The notes under the pieces are model-generated. The model did no database searches, was not told the DNA's origin, and saw only the letters and a list, made by a program, of their open reading frames with translations. A stretch of DNA of 18,062 nt from NCBI GenBank assembly GCA_938039295.1, contig CALHUY010000060.1:1-18062 (forward strand), in the 5' to 3' direction. Position numbers and translations under genes: made by a program. Positions 8,089 to 15,261 of the stretch are shown here, one piece after another (positions within the stretch are counted from its first letter, which is position 1; the number at the start of each line of letters is the position of its first letter). This stretch comes from an uncultured Solobacterium sp. GTDB taxonomy: Bacteria; Bacillota_I; Bacilli_A; Erysipelotrichales; Erysipelotrichaceae.

Positions 8089-9756
8089 CTAATCCTTTGT
8101 GTTAATTTCGATAATTGCTGGAAGTATCATAGGCCGTTTACCTGTTTCTTTCAAGATATAACGACTAATCTTCTCACGCGCTTCACTACGACATGACATA
8201 TTGTCATAACGTTTTTCTTTCACTGCATCATCAATGGTCTTCTCCATGATGTTGCCAACTTCTTTAATAATGTAATCTGCGTCCTTAAGATAGATTACAC
8301 CACGGCTTTGTACATCTGGTCCACCAATGATTTCCTTTGTGACGTGATTCATCACGACACCGATGATAATTGTACCATCCGTACTTAGGATTTCTCTATC
8401 TTTTAAGACCATACCGCTAGCGTCTAAGCTATCGTTACCATCTACCATGACATCATCCACATCGACCTTGTCATAAGACTTCGCCATCACACCATCGTTT
8501 AATACAGCCACTTGGCCATTATCCATAACGATAATCTTATCTGCGTTATATCCCATGTTTAATGCGATGTTCGCATTGGCGATGAGTTGACGATATTCAC
8601 CCTTTACCGGTACATAGTACTTTGGCTTCATCAAGTAAATCATCATCTTTAAATCTTCAATACTTGCATGCATACTATAGGCACGACGTGAGTCAATCAT
8701 CAGTACACGACCTGCTTCTTTGTAGAGGTCATCTTCCATGGATGCTTCTTCTCTTTCTGTACCTGGTACGGCAGGAGAAGCGATAATCACTGTATCCGTA
8801 GGACGTAACTCAATTCTGTCATTTTCTTTTGTTGCCATCTTATGAATCTTACGGAAGATGGACTTACCAGTACCTGACACAATGACTAAGATGTTTTCCA
8901 TGTCATTGCTAAAAGCAGATGGAGCTACCTCTAATCCTGGTGGAATATGATAGTATCCTAGCTTTGCCATATCTGCCATCAAACTCTTTAACTCCTCATC
9001 AAAGATTACAACCTTACGGTTATACTTTGTTGCAAGTTCAATAATTTCAATGACACGATATAAGTTTTGGTTAAACACAGTAATAAACATACGATTCTGC
9101 GTATCTTCAAAGTACTGTTCGATTTGTTCTGTGATGCGGTGATGTGGGCTACTGTTACCAGCACGTGTAGAACCTACTGATTCACTCAATAACGCAAGTA
9201 CACCTTCACTACCTAAATCTGTAATATTGGTAATATCAAATTTGAAGGCTGCGTTTTTCGTATCGTAGTCGACAATAAACTCTGATGAATATACTACATA
9301 TCCATCTTCTGTCTTAATTGCCACACCAAAACCATCAGCGATAGACTGCATTGTACCGAAGGTACGAATTTCTGTATTACCAATCTTAAACTTTGCATTA
9401 CGACGAATGCGGTGTAAGTTTAATTCTTTAATACCCGCCTTCTTTAGCTTGCGTTCTAAGATCATCGCTGTTAGTGGTGCTGTATACACCGGAATATCCG
9501 GAATTTCTTTCAATAGGTTTGGTAGTGCTGCCATAACATCTTCATGACCATGGGTAATGAAGATTGCTTTAATGCGTGATTGATTCTCACGTAAGTAGCG
9601 GAAATCAGGAATGATCATCTCAATTCCTAACTGATCACCATCCGGATATTTCAATCCGCATTCCATGACAAATATATCTTCGTTGTTTTCAACGACATAC
9701 ATGTTTTTGCCGTCTTCATCAAGGCCGCCGAGCGCAAATATGCGTACTTTACTCAT
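8089..9756 (-). CDS. rnjB: RNase J2-like protein with an eroded metal site
   Basis: The 555-residue protein has the RNase J layout: metallo-beta-lactamase domain, inserted beta-CASP domain and a C-terminal domain. The N-terminus (GGLDEDGKNMY, CGLKYPDGDQLGIEMIIPDF) is closer to RNase J2 than J1. RNase J proteins degrade and mature RNA, normally with two zinc ions. Here H69, H71 and D73 of the HGHEDH motif remain, but the last histidine is V74. The usual HSIPDS histidine is Q137, the GD aspartate is E159, and PVHGEYR has become PVKGEYR (K385). H363 in SMHAS is kept. The protein is therefore probably weak or inactive as a nuclease and may act as partner of an RNase J1 encoded elsewhere. TGGAGG precedes the ATG. 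Position next to ftsK/spoIIIE matches rnjB in Bacillus subtilis. Confidence 0.88.
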   Translation of the reverse strand: MSKVRIFALGGLDEDGKNMYVVENNEDIFVMECGLKYPDGDQLGIEMIIPDFRYLRENQSRIKAIFITHGHEDVMAALPNLLKEIPDIPVYTAPLTAMILERKLKKAGIKELNLHRIRRNAKFKIGNTEIRTFGTMQSIADGFGVAIKTEDGYVVYSSEFIVDYDTKNAAFKFDITNITDLGSEGVLALLSESVGSTRAGNSSPHHRITEQIEQYFEDTQNRMFITVFNQNLYRVIEIIELATKYNRKVVIFDEELKSLMADMAKLGYYHIPPGLEVAPSAFSNDMENILVIVSGTGKSIFRKIHKMATKENDRIELRPTDTVIIASPAVPGTEREEASMEDDLYKEAGRVLMIDSRRAYSMHASIEDLKMMIYLMKPKYYVPVKGEYRQLIANANIALNMGYNADKIIVMDNGQVAVLNDGVMAKSYDKVDVDDVMVDGNDSLDASGMVLKDREILSTDGTIIIGVVMNHVTKEIIGGPDVQSRGVIYLKDADYIIKEVGNIMEKTIDDAVKEKRYDNMSCRSEAREKISRYILKETGKRPMILPAIIEINTKD

Positions 9757-9793
9757 AAATTATATCCTCCAGTAATACTTTTAATCCTATTTT

Positions 9794-9799
9794 ATTATA
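9794..9799 (-). promoter_or_regulatory. Possible -10 box for rnjB
   Basis: The minus strand has a perfect TATAAT in the 61-base gap between miaB and rnjB, 38 bases ahead of the start codon. The hexamer 17 bases upstream, TGTAAA, is a poor -35, so this may be a weak internal promoter. There is no terminator after miaB and readthrough is likely. Confidence 0.4.
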
Positions 9800-9817
9800 G
9801 AACAAATACTGACGATT

Positions 9818-11251
9818 TTACAGAACTTTACCTTCAAGATAATAGCTATGTGTTGCGGTAATTTCTACATTTACAATCTGATTGATACATTCTTTTTCGC
9901 TTGTGAAGTTTACAAGTTTATTATCTGCACTATATCCGCTATAGACTTCGCTATTTCTCTTGGACTTTCCAATACATAGAACACTGACTGTTTTACCTAA
10001 GAAGCGACGGTTATTTTCTTCTGCGATCTCAGTTAATAAGTCATTGAGTCTTGCAAGTCTTTCCTTCTTTACTTCTAGTGGAATATTATCTTCCATATTT
10101 GCGGCTGGTGTGCCTGCTCTTGGGGAGTAGATAAATGCATATGCCATATCAAAGCGACAATAACGCACAAGATCTAATGTTGCCTCAAATTCTTCCTCGG
10201 TTTCATTTGGGAAACCGACAATTAAGTCTGTTGTAAATGCGATATCTGGTACTTTCTTCTTAAGATCATCGTATAACTGCTTGTATCTTTCAACTGTGTA
10301 TCCACGTGCCATACGACGTAATACTTCATCCGATCCTGATTGAACAGGTAGATGTAAGAATGGCATGATGTTTGGATAATCTCGCATCGCATCGATGGTT
10401 GTTTCACTGTAATCTCTTGGATGACTTGTATAGAAGCTAATACGTTCAATACCAGTTTTGGCAACTGCCACAAGCAGTTGTGTAAAGCCATCTTCCATCT
10501 TTAAGTCTTTGCCATAGGCATTCACATTTTGACCAAGTAAAACAACTTCCTTACGCCCACTGGCTTTAAGTTCTTCCACTTCTCTTATGATATCTTCCTT
10601 GCGGCGTGAGCGCTCTCTACCACGTGTATAAGGCACAATACAATACGTACAGAACTTATCACAACCATACATAATATTTACAAAGCCCTTGGAATCCATT
10701 GAACGCTTTACTGGTACATCTTCAACAACATCTCCTTCTTGGGAGAATACTTCTACTTTGCGCTGGTTACTTTCAATCACCTCTGCTAAAAGGTTTGGCA
10801 TACGGTGAATGTTATGGGTACCAAAGATTAAATCTACATGTGGTGATACAGAAAGAATCTGTTTGACTGTTTCTTCCTCTTGGGCCATACAACCACAGAT
10901 ACAGAATACCGTTGTTGGGCGCTGGTCCTTTAAGTAACGTAGCTTATTTACATCGGATAATACACGGTCTTCTGCTGCTTTACGGATTGCACAAGTATTA
11001 AAGAATAATACATCTGCATCATCTGGAACATTGGTACTTGTATAGCCCATCATTTCCATCATCCCTGCAAGTGCTTCTCCATCACGTACATTGGCTTGAC
11101 AGCCATAGGTATGTATAAAGTACTTCTTACCATAACCTAGATTTACGATATCATCGCTGATCTGAAAGTTACTAAAAGTACTCTCTGTATTTTTCTTTGT
11201 TCGTTTTCTTTCTTCCGCATGAACCGGAAGGATAAAATCTTCTCTTTTCAT
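9818..11251 (-). CDS. miaB: tRNA-2-methylthio-N6-isopentenyladenosine37 synthase MiaB
   Basis: MiaB is a radical-SAM enzyme that adds a methylthio group to i6A37 of tRNAs reading codons that begin with U. I use the ATG at 11251 (477 residues), which has AGAGG 6 bases upstream; a TTG at 11257 would touch the ribosome binding site. The N-terminal cluster-binding cysteines are C51 (YGCQANVRDGE), C87 (NTCAIRKAAEDR) and C121 (CGCMAQ). The radical-SAM cluster is C197, C201 and C204 in GCDKFCTYCIVPYTRGRERS. The C-terminal 65 residues form the TRAM RNA-binding domain, ending HSYYLEGKVL. The first 40 residues are a charged extension common in Bacillota. A terminator and promoter separate it from the PTS operon, and rnjB follows without a terminator. 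Confidence 0.96.
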   Translation of the reverse strand: MKREDFILPVHAEERKRTKKNTESTFSNFQISDDIVNLGYGKKYFIHTYGCQANVRDGEALAGMMEMMGYTSTNVPDDADVLFFNTCAIRKAAEDRVLSDVNKLRYLKDQRPTTVFCICGCMAQEEETVKQILSVSPHVDLIFGTHNIHRMPNLLAEVIESNQRKVEVFSQEGDVVEDVPVKRSMDSKGFVNIMYGCDKFCTYCIVPYTRGRERSRRKEDIIREVEELKASGRKEVVLLGQNVNAYGKDLKMEDGFTQLLVAVAKTGIERISFYTSHPRDYSETTIDAMRDYPNIMPFLHLPVQSGSDEVLRRMARGYTVERYKQLYDDLKKKVPDIAFTTDLIVGFPNETEEEFEATLDLVRYCRFDMAYAFIYSPRAGTPAANMEDNIPLEVKKERLARLNDLLTEIAEENNRRFLGKTVSVLCIGKSKRNSEVYSGYSADNKLVNFTSEKECINQIVNVEITATHSYYLEGKVL

Positions 11252-11271
11252 CTTCAACCTCTATCGGTACT

Positions 11272-11303
11272 ATTATACAGAATACTGACCTCTTATGCAC
11301 AAG
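11272..11303 (-). promoter_or_regulatory. Probable promoter of miaB
   Basis: The minus strand has -10 TATAAT (11277-11272), 20 bases before the miaB start codon. The best -35 candidate, TTGTGC, sits 19 bases upstream, directly after the nanE terminator. The spacing is long, so the -35 is uncertain. Confidence 0.5.
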
Positions 11304-11329
11304 AAAAGGGCCGCAAAATTTAGCGGTCC
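11301..11329 (-). terminator. Terminator of the PTS-nanE operon
   Basis: On the minus strand GGACCGC and GCGGCCC pair with one mismatch around a TAAATTTT loop, followed by TTTTCTT. The 5' arm contains the last codons and stop of nanE. Confidence 0.75.
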
Positions 11330-12018
11330 TTGTTGATTTCTTTGATAAATCTTGTCGCAATTTCAAGTGGACGTGTAATCGCTCCACCAACCACAACCGC
11401 ATAAGCTCCAAGTTCTAGCATTTTACGGGCTTGGGATGGCTCATGGATTCTTCCTTCCGCAATACAACGACAGTCTAATTCATTGACGATTTGAGATACC
11501 AAGTCAAAGTTTGGCCCTTCTGTCTTTTCGTCACCGACGTAACCGTTGAGTGTTGTACCAACAAAGTCAAAGCCAATTTCTACTGCGGCTTTCGCCTCTT
11601 CAAAATTTGAGATATCTGCCATCAGTAGTTGATTTGGATATGCTTGTTTGATTTGATGGAATAATTCTTCGCGTTTAACGTTATTTGGATGTATGCGATC
11701 TGTATAATCTAAGGCAATAATCTCTGTGCCTGTTTGTACAAGTGCACTCACCTCTTCAAATGTAGGGGTTATATAAATTGGTGAGTCCAAATAATCTTGC
11801 TTGATAATTCCAATTGTTGGAAGTTTTACTTTCGCACGAATTTCGTTAATATCTCGCACCGAGTTACAACGTATTCCACTAGCTCCTGCAAGCTCTGCCG
11901 CATATGCCATTAATGGCATAATTCCTCCCGCTTCTGTATAGAGCGGCTCTCCTGGCAGCGCTTGACAAGAGATAACGAGTTTTCCTTTTAAGGCTGAAGT
12001 AACTTCTTGATTATTCAT
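11320..12018 (-). CDS. nanE: Putative N-acetylmannosamine-6-phosphate 2-epimerase NanE
   Basis: NanE converts ManNAc-6-phosphate to GlcNAc-6-phosphate in the cytoplasm, feeding amino-sugar catabolism. The 232-residue TIM-barrel protein carries family motifs in order: GKLVISCQALPGEPL (12-26), GIIKQDY with the likely catalytic K73, ALDYT with D104, LLMADISNFEEA (131-142), GTTLNGY (154-160), IAEGRI with E188, and GAYAVVVGGAITRP near 208-221. ALDYT differs from the usual LDAT but keeps the aspartate. The ATG overlaps the PTS stop by 8 bases (ATGAATAA), indicating translational coupling. The neighbours are a sugar PTS, not nanA or nanK, so the substrate is probably made by the PTS itself and not from sialic acid cleavage in this operon. 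Confidence 0.9.
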   Translation of the reverse strand: MNNQEVTSALKGKLVISCQALPGEPLYTEAGGIMPLMAYAAELAGASGIRCNSVRDINEIRAKVKLPTIGIIKQDYLDSPIYITPTFEEVSALVQTGTEIIALDYTDRIHPNNVKREELFHQIKQAYPNQLLMADISNFEEAKAAVEIGFDFVGTTLNGYVGDEKTEGPNFDLVSQIVNELDCRCIAEGRIHEPSQARKMLELGAYAVVVGGAITRPLEIATRFIKEINKDR

Positions 12019-13510
12019 CGATACCTAAGATTTCGACGATGTTGTTCTTGTAGAGAATAGCCTTTGCGCCATAGATAGCTTGGATACCTCCACCAACTTC
12101 AAGAACATCTGTAGCACCTAACTTCTTCAGTGTGTCCTTATCAACCTTCGCAACATCCTTCACACTTACACGTAAGCGTGTAATGCATGCGTCAACGTCT
12201 TCAATATTTTCCTTACCACCTAAAGCAGCGATGATCTTATGACTATCTTCCTTGAGCGTAGACTTTGTCTCTACTACTGGTTCTGCATCATCAGATTCTT
12301 CACCACGACCAGGAGTCATAACATTGAACTTTGTAATGTACCATCTGAAGAATGTGTAGTATAGACATGCCCAAACTGCACCAAATGGAATCTCTAAAAT
12401 CCAGTTTGTCTTTGCGTTTCCTTGTAGGATACCAAAGAGTGTAAAGTCAATCACACCACCAGAGAATGTATTACCAATAGAGATATTGAGAATATCTGCG
12501 ATGAAGAAACTTACACCATCAAAGAATGAGTGGATAACATAAAGAATTGGGTTTACGAACAAGAACATGAATTCGATTGGTTCTGTAATACCTGTGATAA
12601 AGGATGTTAAGGCAACACTTAAGAATAAGCCCTTGTACTTGCTTCTTCTTTCCTTCGGTACACAGTGGTACATTGCTAAACATGCGGCTGGTAAACCGAA
12701 CATCATTGTTGAGAAACGACCAGCGAAGAAACGTGTTCCTTCTGTATATAAACCGATATGATTTGGATCTGCTAATTGTGCAAAGAAGATCTTCTGTGCA
12801 CCTGCTACAGCAACACCTGCAACAGTTTCAACACCACCAAGTTCTGTGTACCAGAACATTGGATAAATCATGTGGTGTAAACCAACAGCTCCACATAGAC
12901 GCATTAAGAATCCATAGAAGAATGTTCCAACTGGACCTGCTTGTGCAATGAAAGCACCTGTAGATACTAACAATTGTTGGAATGGTGGCCATACCAAGAA
13001 GAACACTGCACCAACGAAAATACTTGCGAATGAAGTAACGATTGGTACGAAGCGTGATCCACCGAAGAATCCTAGTACCTGTGGCAATTCAATGTTCTGA
13101 TATTTGTTGTGTAATGTAACAGCAACTAAACCAATAACGATTGCACCAACAACACCAGTATCAATTGCTGCACCTTCTGGTGAGAAAATACCTAACAATG
13201 CCTTGATTGTAGCGTTCATTACTAAGAAACCAACAACACCAGCTAAGGCAGCAGTTCCCTTGTCACGCTTTGCAAGTCCAATACATAGACCAACGCATAA
13301 TAACATTGCGAGATTTGCGAAAACAACTGTTCCCGCTTCACTCATAATTGTGAAGACACCCTGTAATACTGGATTATTTAATACAGGATAAGTCGCCACT
13401 GTTGTAGGGTTGGATAAAGCACCACCAATACCTAACAATAGACCAGCAGCTGGTAAAATCGCGATAGGTAGCATAAATGCTTTACCAATCTTTTGAAGCA
13501 TCTTAAACAT
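12011..13510 (-). CDS. PTS EIIBC permease of the glucose/N-acetylglucosamine family
   Basis: The protein imports a hexose or amino sugar and phosphorylates it on the way in. The EIIC domain (1-395) has about ten membrane segments and family motifs GGSRFVPIVTS, LHHMIYPMFWYTELGG, EGTRFFAGRF and the sugar-site motif GITEPIEFMFLF. A hydrophilic linker leads to EIIB, whose phosphorylated cysteine is C442 in DVDACITRLRV. There is no EIIA domain; the operon encodes it separately. I take the ATG at 13510 (499 residues), preceded by AAGGAGG. A second in-frame ATG at 13534 has AAGGGG upstream but lies in a hairpin. Linked NanE makes N-acetylmannosamine a reasonable substrate guess; glucose or GlcNAc cannot be excluded. 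Confidence 0.9.
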   Translation of the reverse strand: MFKMLQKIGKAFMLPIAILPAAGLLLGIGGALSNPTTVATYPVLNNPVLQGVFTIMSEAGTVVFANLAMLLCVGLCIGLAKRDKGTAALAGVVGFLVMNATIKALLGIFSPEGAAIDTGVVGAIVIGLVAVTLHNKYQNIELPQVLGFFGGSRFVPIVTSFASIFVGAVFFLVWPPFQQLLVSTGAFIAQAGPVGTFFYGFLMRLCGAVGLHHMIYPMFWYTELGGVETVAGVAVAGAQKIFFAQLADPNHIGLYTEGTRFFAGRFSTMMFGLPAACLAMYHCVPKERRSKYKGLFLSVALTSFITGITEPIEFMFLFVNPILYVIHSFFDGVSFFIADILNISIGNTFSGGVIDFTLFGILQGNAKTNWILEIPFGAVWACLYYTFFRWYITKFNVMTPGRGEESDDAEPVVETKSTLKEDSHKIIAALGGKENIEDVDACITRLRVSVKDVAKVDKDTLKKLGATDVLEVGGGIQAIYGAKAILYKNNIVEILGIDE

Positions 13511-13530
13511 AAATATCCTCCTTATATTCC

Positions 13531-13559
13531 ACATGTGTAATACCCCTTACTACACATGT
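13531..13559 (-). repeat. Perfect 9-bp inverted repeat in the antiterminator-EIIBC gap
   Basis: ACATGTGTA (13531-13539) and TACACATGT (13551-13559) are exact reverse complements with an 11-base loop. In RNA the loop holds AAGGGG and the 3' arm holds an in-frame ATG for EIIBC, while the main ribosome binding site lies a few bases downstream. No T run follows, so it is not a terminator. It lacks the TGTTACTG/GCAGGCA core of a RAT. A processing or translation-tuning role is possible. Confidence 0.55.
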
Positions 13560-13567
13560 ACGAACCA

Positions 13568-14404
13568 TTATTTGCGATACATTACAATATTTTGTAAGTG
13601 TATCGTTAGATAGCATCTTTCTCCTTCTCCGATATTGATGCCATATGTATTTTCAATGTGATCTCCTATCATGCATGCAATCTGATATGACTTGCGATAT
13701 TTATCATGAACAAGATCACCAATTAAGTTGTTAATTTCTACTCCATCTAATGAGCGTTTGATAGCAAACTTCAAGTGTGTTACCAAACGTTGCTTCGCTA
13801 CTTCGTAATCATTGAGATTGATTTGCATTTCCCTTTCGATGATTGCGAGTGTCTCTGTTAATATCTGTGCAATCATCGTAGAAAGGCTGGCACTTTCACC
13901 CTGTAATGCAGCGTGAATATGCATGCATATAAATCCAATCTCGCTGTTATCCAAGTTAATATTTAAGCGTTCGTTAATCTTCGCTAGCACTTCCTTTGCG
14001 AATTGAAATTCCTTTGGATATAAAAACTGAATTTCATCCGTAAATACATTTTTAACAGTAATCTTTTCACGATAACGCTTTACACTAAACTGAATATGAT
14101 CAAGTAGTGCTAGGTGGATACGCTTATCGTATGCACCAAAGCTATTTGTCATCTCGCTGATAACTTCTTCTGTAACTTCTACTACTTCATCATCTGCGCT
14201 ATTTAATAACTCTTCATAACGTCTACGATCTTTTAGATCGACGAGTTCATATACGTTTTGAATTTGTTCTACAGGGACAATATCGTTCTCTTTCTTTTGA
14301 AAACCGATACCCTTTCCAAAGACAATGTATTCTCTAGAATCTTCATCACTATGACATACGACTACGTTATGATTTAGTATTTTTGCAATTTTATATGTTT
14401 TCAC
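13568..14404 (-). CDS. BglG/LicT-family transcriptional antiterminator
   Basis: This RNA-binding regulator stabilises the RAT hairpin and so prevents termination ahead of its target operon. Its activity is set by PTS phosphorylation. The 278-residue protein has the CAT RNA-binding domain (1-55: KIAKILNHNVVVC, FGKGIGFQKK), then PRD1 with H103 (LDHIQFSV) and H162/H164 (FICMHIHAAL), and PRD2 with H210 (VTHLKFAI) and H269 (YLTIHLQNI). All usual phosphorylatable histidine positions look present. The start is a GTG overlapping the EIIA gene by 14 bases; its ribosome binding site is weak (AAGGATGAG, distant), suggesting low or coupled translation. Its target is most likely the RAT at 14906-14934 in front of its own operon, giving positive autoregulation. 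Confidence 0.92.
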   Translation of the reverse strand: MKTYKIAKILNHNVVVCHSDEDSREYIVFGKGIGFQKKENDIVPVEQIQNVYELVDLKDRRRYEELLNSADDEVVEVTEEVISEMTNSFGAYDKRIHLALLDHIQFSVKRYREKITVKNVFTDEIQFLYPKEFQFAKEVLAKINERLNINLDNSEIGFICMHIHAALQGESASLSTMIAQILTETLAIIEREMQINLNDYEVAKQRLVTHLKFAIKRSLDGVEINNLIGDLVHDKYRKSYQIACMIGDHIENTYGINIGEGERCYLTIHLQNIVMYRK

Positions 14405-14855
14405 AATATGCTATCTCATCCTTTACTTTTAGGTTACCTGCTTGTTTGATGCGTACATCCTTGTGGTTTGTAACAATCACAAGAACATCTGTCTGATAGC
14501 CTGCTTGTTTTAGCATGGCTAAATCACAGTTTACAAGTAAGTCTCCAGCCTTTACGCTGTCTCCTTCATGTACACTAATCTGAAAGCCTGTCCCTTTTAA
14601 CTGTACAGTATCGATACCAATATGCAAAATATATTCAATATTGTTTTTATCTGTAATACCAATCGCATGTTTTGTTGGAAATACCATTGTAACTTTACCA
14701 TCAACTGGTGAATGGATATCTCCATTCGTCGGAACAACTGCAAATCCCTTTCCCATGAGTTCTTTAGAGAATACCTCATCCTTTACTTCATGTAAGGATT
14801 TAAACTCACCCTCACATGGTGAATAGATAGTTGATTTTTTATGAAATAAGAACAT
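14391..14855 (-). CDS. PTS EIIA component, glucose (Crr-like) family
   Basis: EIIA passes phosphate from HPr to the EIIB domain of the permease. The 154-residue protein is a stand-alone EIIA-Glc fold. H63 (PTKHAIGI) and H78 (YILHIGIDTVQL) are the paired active-site histidines, H78 being the phosphorylated one by family precedent. SPVDGKV (49-55) and the C-terminal DVLVIVTN are also typical. It is the first gene of the operon, with GGGAGG 6 bases before the ATG, directly after the RAT-terminator. It supplies the domain missing from the EIIBC two genes downstream. I leave the symbol empty because crr, ptsG-A and nagE-A type proteins cannot be separated by eye. Confidence 0.92.
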   Translation of the reverse strand: MFLFHKKSTIYSPCEGEFKSLHEVKDEVFSKELMGKGFAVVPTNGDIHSPVDGKVTMVFPTKHAIGITDKNNIEYILHIGIDTVQLKGTGFQISVHEGDSVKAGDLLVNCDLAMLKQAGYQTDVLVIVTNHKDVRIKQAGNLKVKDEIAYCENI

Positions 14856-14869
14856 AGAATCCTCCCACG

Positions 14870-14907
14870 AAAAAAGCCCATCAGAAAAATATTATTTTCC
14901 AATGAGC
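14870..14907 (-). terminator. Antitermination-controlled terminator before the PTS operon
   Basis: On the minus strand GCTCATTGGAAAA pairs with TTTTCTGATGGGC (with some G-U pairs) around a short AT loop, followed by six Ts. Its 5' base overlaps the 3' end of the RAT, so the two structures are mutually exclusive. Confidence 0.88.
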
Positions 14908-14934
14908 TAATGCCTGCTTTCCAGTAACACGCTT
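14906..14934 (-). promoter_or_regulatory. Ribonucleic antiterminator (RAT) for a LicT-type protein
   Basis: The minus strand holds TGTTACTG, a GAAA loop and GCAGGCA, flanked by complementary AGC/GCT ends. This is the core pattern of RAT sites bound by BglG/LicT proteins. It lies between the operon promoter and the overlapping terminator, and the gene for a LicT-type protein is second in the operon. Confidence 0.88.
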
Positions 14935-14945
14935 TTGTTATCTTT

Positions 14946-14973
14946 ATCATAGCAAAGCTATATCACTTGTCAA
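14946..14973 (-). promoter_or_regulatory. Promoter of the PTS operon
   Basis: The minus strand has a perfect -35 TTGACA (14973-14968), a 16-base spacer and -10 TATGAT (14951-14946). The RAT begins 12 bases after the -10 box. The spacer contains a small palindrome, ATAGC-TTT-GCTAT (14949-14961 by position), which could be an operator. Confidence 0.78.
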
Positions 14974-14984
14974 TCACATATATA

Positions 14985-15012
14985 AATAAAAAAATCGGTG
15001 GGCGCCGATTTT
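14985..15012 (-). terminator. Terminator after the ferredoxin gene
   Basis: On the minus strand AAAATCGG and CCGATTTT form an 8-pair stem with a CGCCCA loop, followed by a T-rich run. It lies 8 bases after the ferredoxin stop. Confidence 0.85.
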
Positions 15013-15019
15013 CTTATAT

Positions 15020-15199
15020 TTAGTTCTTTTCTGTGATTGCTGAAACTGGGCATACTGGAATGCATGAGAAGCATGAGATACATACATCTTCATCGCATCC
15101 GGACTTTCCATTTTCGTCTAAAGCGAGTGCTGCAACTGGGCATACTGCTACGCAAGCACCACAACCGATACAAGTATCTTTATCAACTGTAACTGGCAT
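15020..15199 (-). CDS. 2[4Fe-4S] ferredoxin (59 residues)
   Basis: This is a small electron carrier of the clostridial type. The protein starts MPVTVDKDTCIGCGACVAVC and contains two cluster motifs: C10, C13, C16 and C20-Pro, and C40, C43, C46 and C50-Pro. The near-duplicated halves (CVAVCPVAAL and CIPVCPVSAI) are the usual internal repeat. An extra cysteine, C35, lies between them. The ATG at 15199 follows AAAGGAGG. It has its own promoter-like sequence and terminator, so it is probably monocistronic. In an anaerobic or fermentative organism it would serve partners such as pyruvate:ferredoxin oxidoreductase or radical-SAM enzymes. A link with MiaB nearby is only a possibility. Confidence 0.93.
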   Translation of the reverse strand: MPVTVDKDTCIGCGACVAVCPVAALALDENGKSGCDEDVCISCFSCIPVCPVSAITEKN

Positions 15200-15218
15200 T
15201 ATTCGAGTCCTCCTTTAT

Positions 15219-15249
15219 GAACTACATAAAGTATAGCACCCTACTATTT
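15219..15249 (-). promoter_or_regulatory. Possible promoter of the ferredoxin gene
   Basis: The minus strand has TTTACT, about 18 bases, then -10 TATACT, roughly 25 bases before the ferredoxin start. The -35 matches the consensus at four of six positions. It lies entirely in the gap after ymdB. Confidence 0.5.
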
Positions 15250-15261
15250 TGTTAGTAAATG

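Noticed and set aside
15033..15236. Plus-strand ORF of 67 codons over the ferredoxin gene
   Set aside because: The minus strand encodes an unmistakable ferredoxin with eight cluster cysteines; the opposite frame is an overlap artefact.
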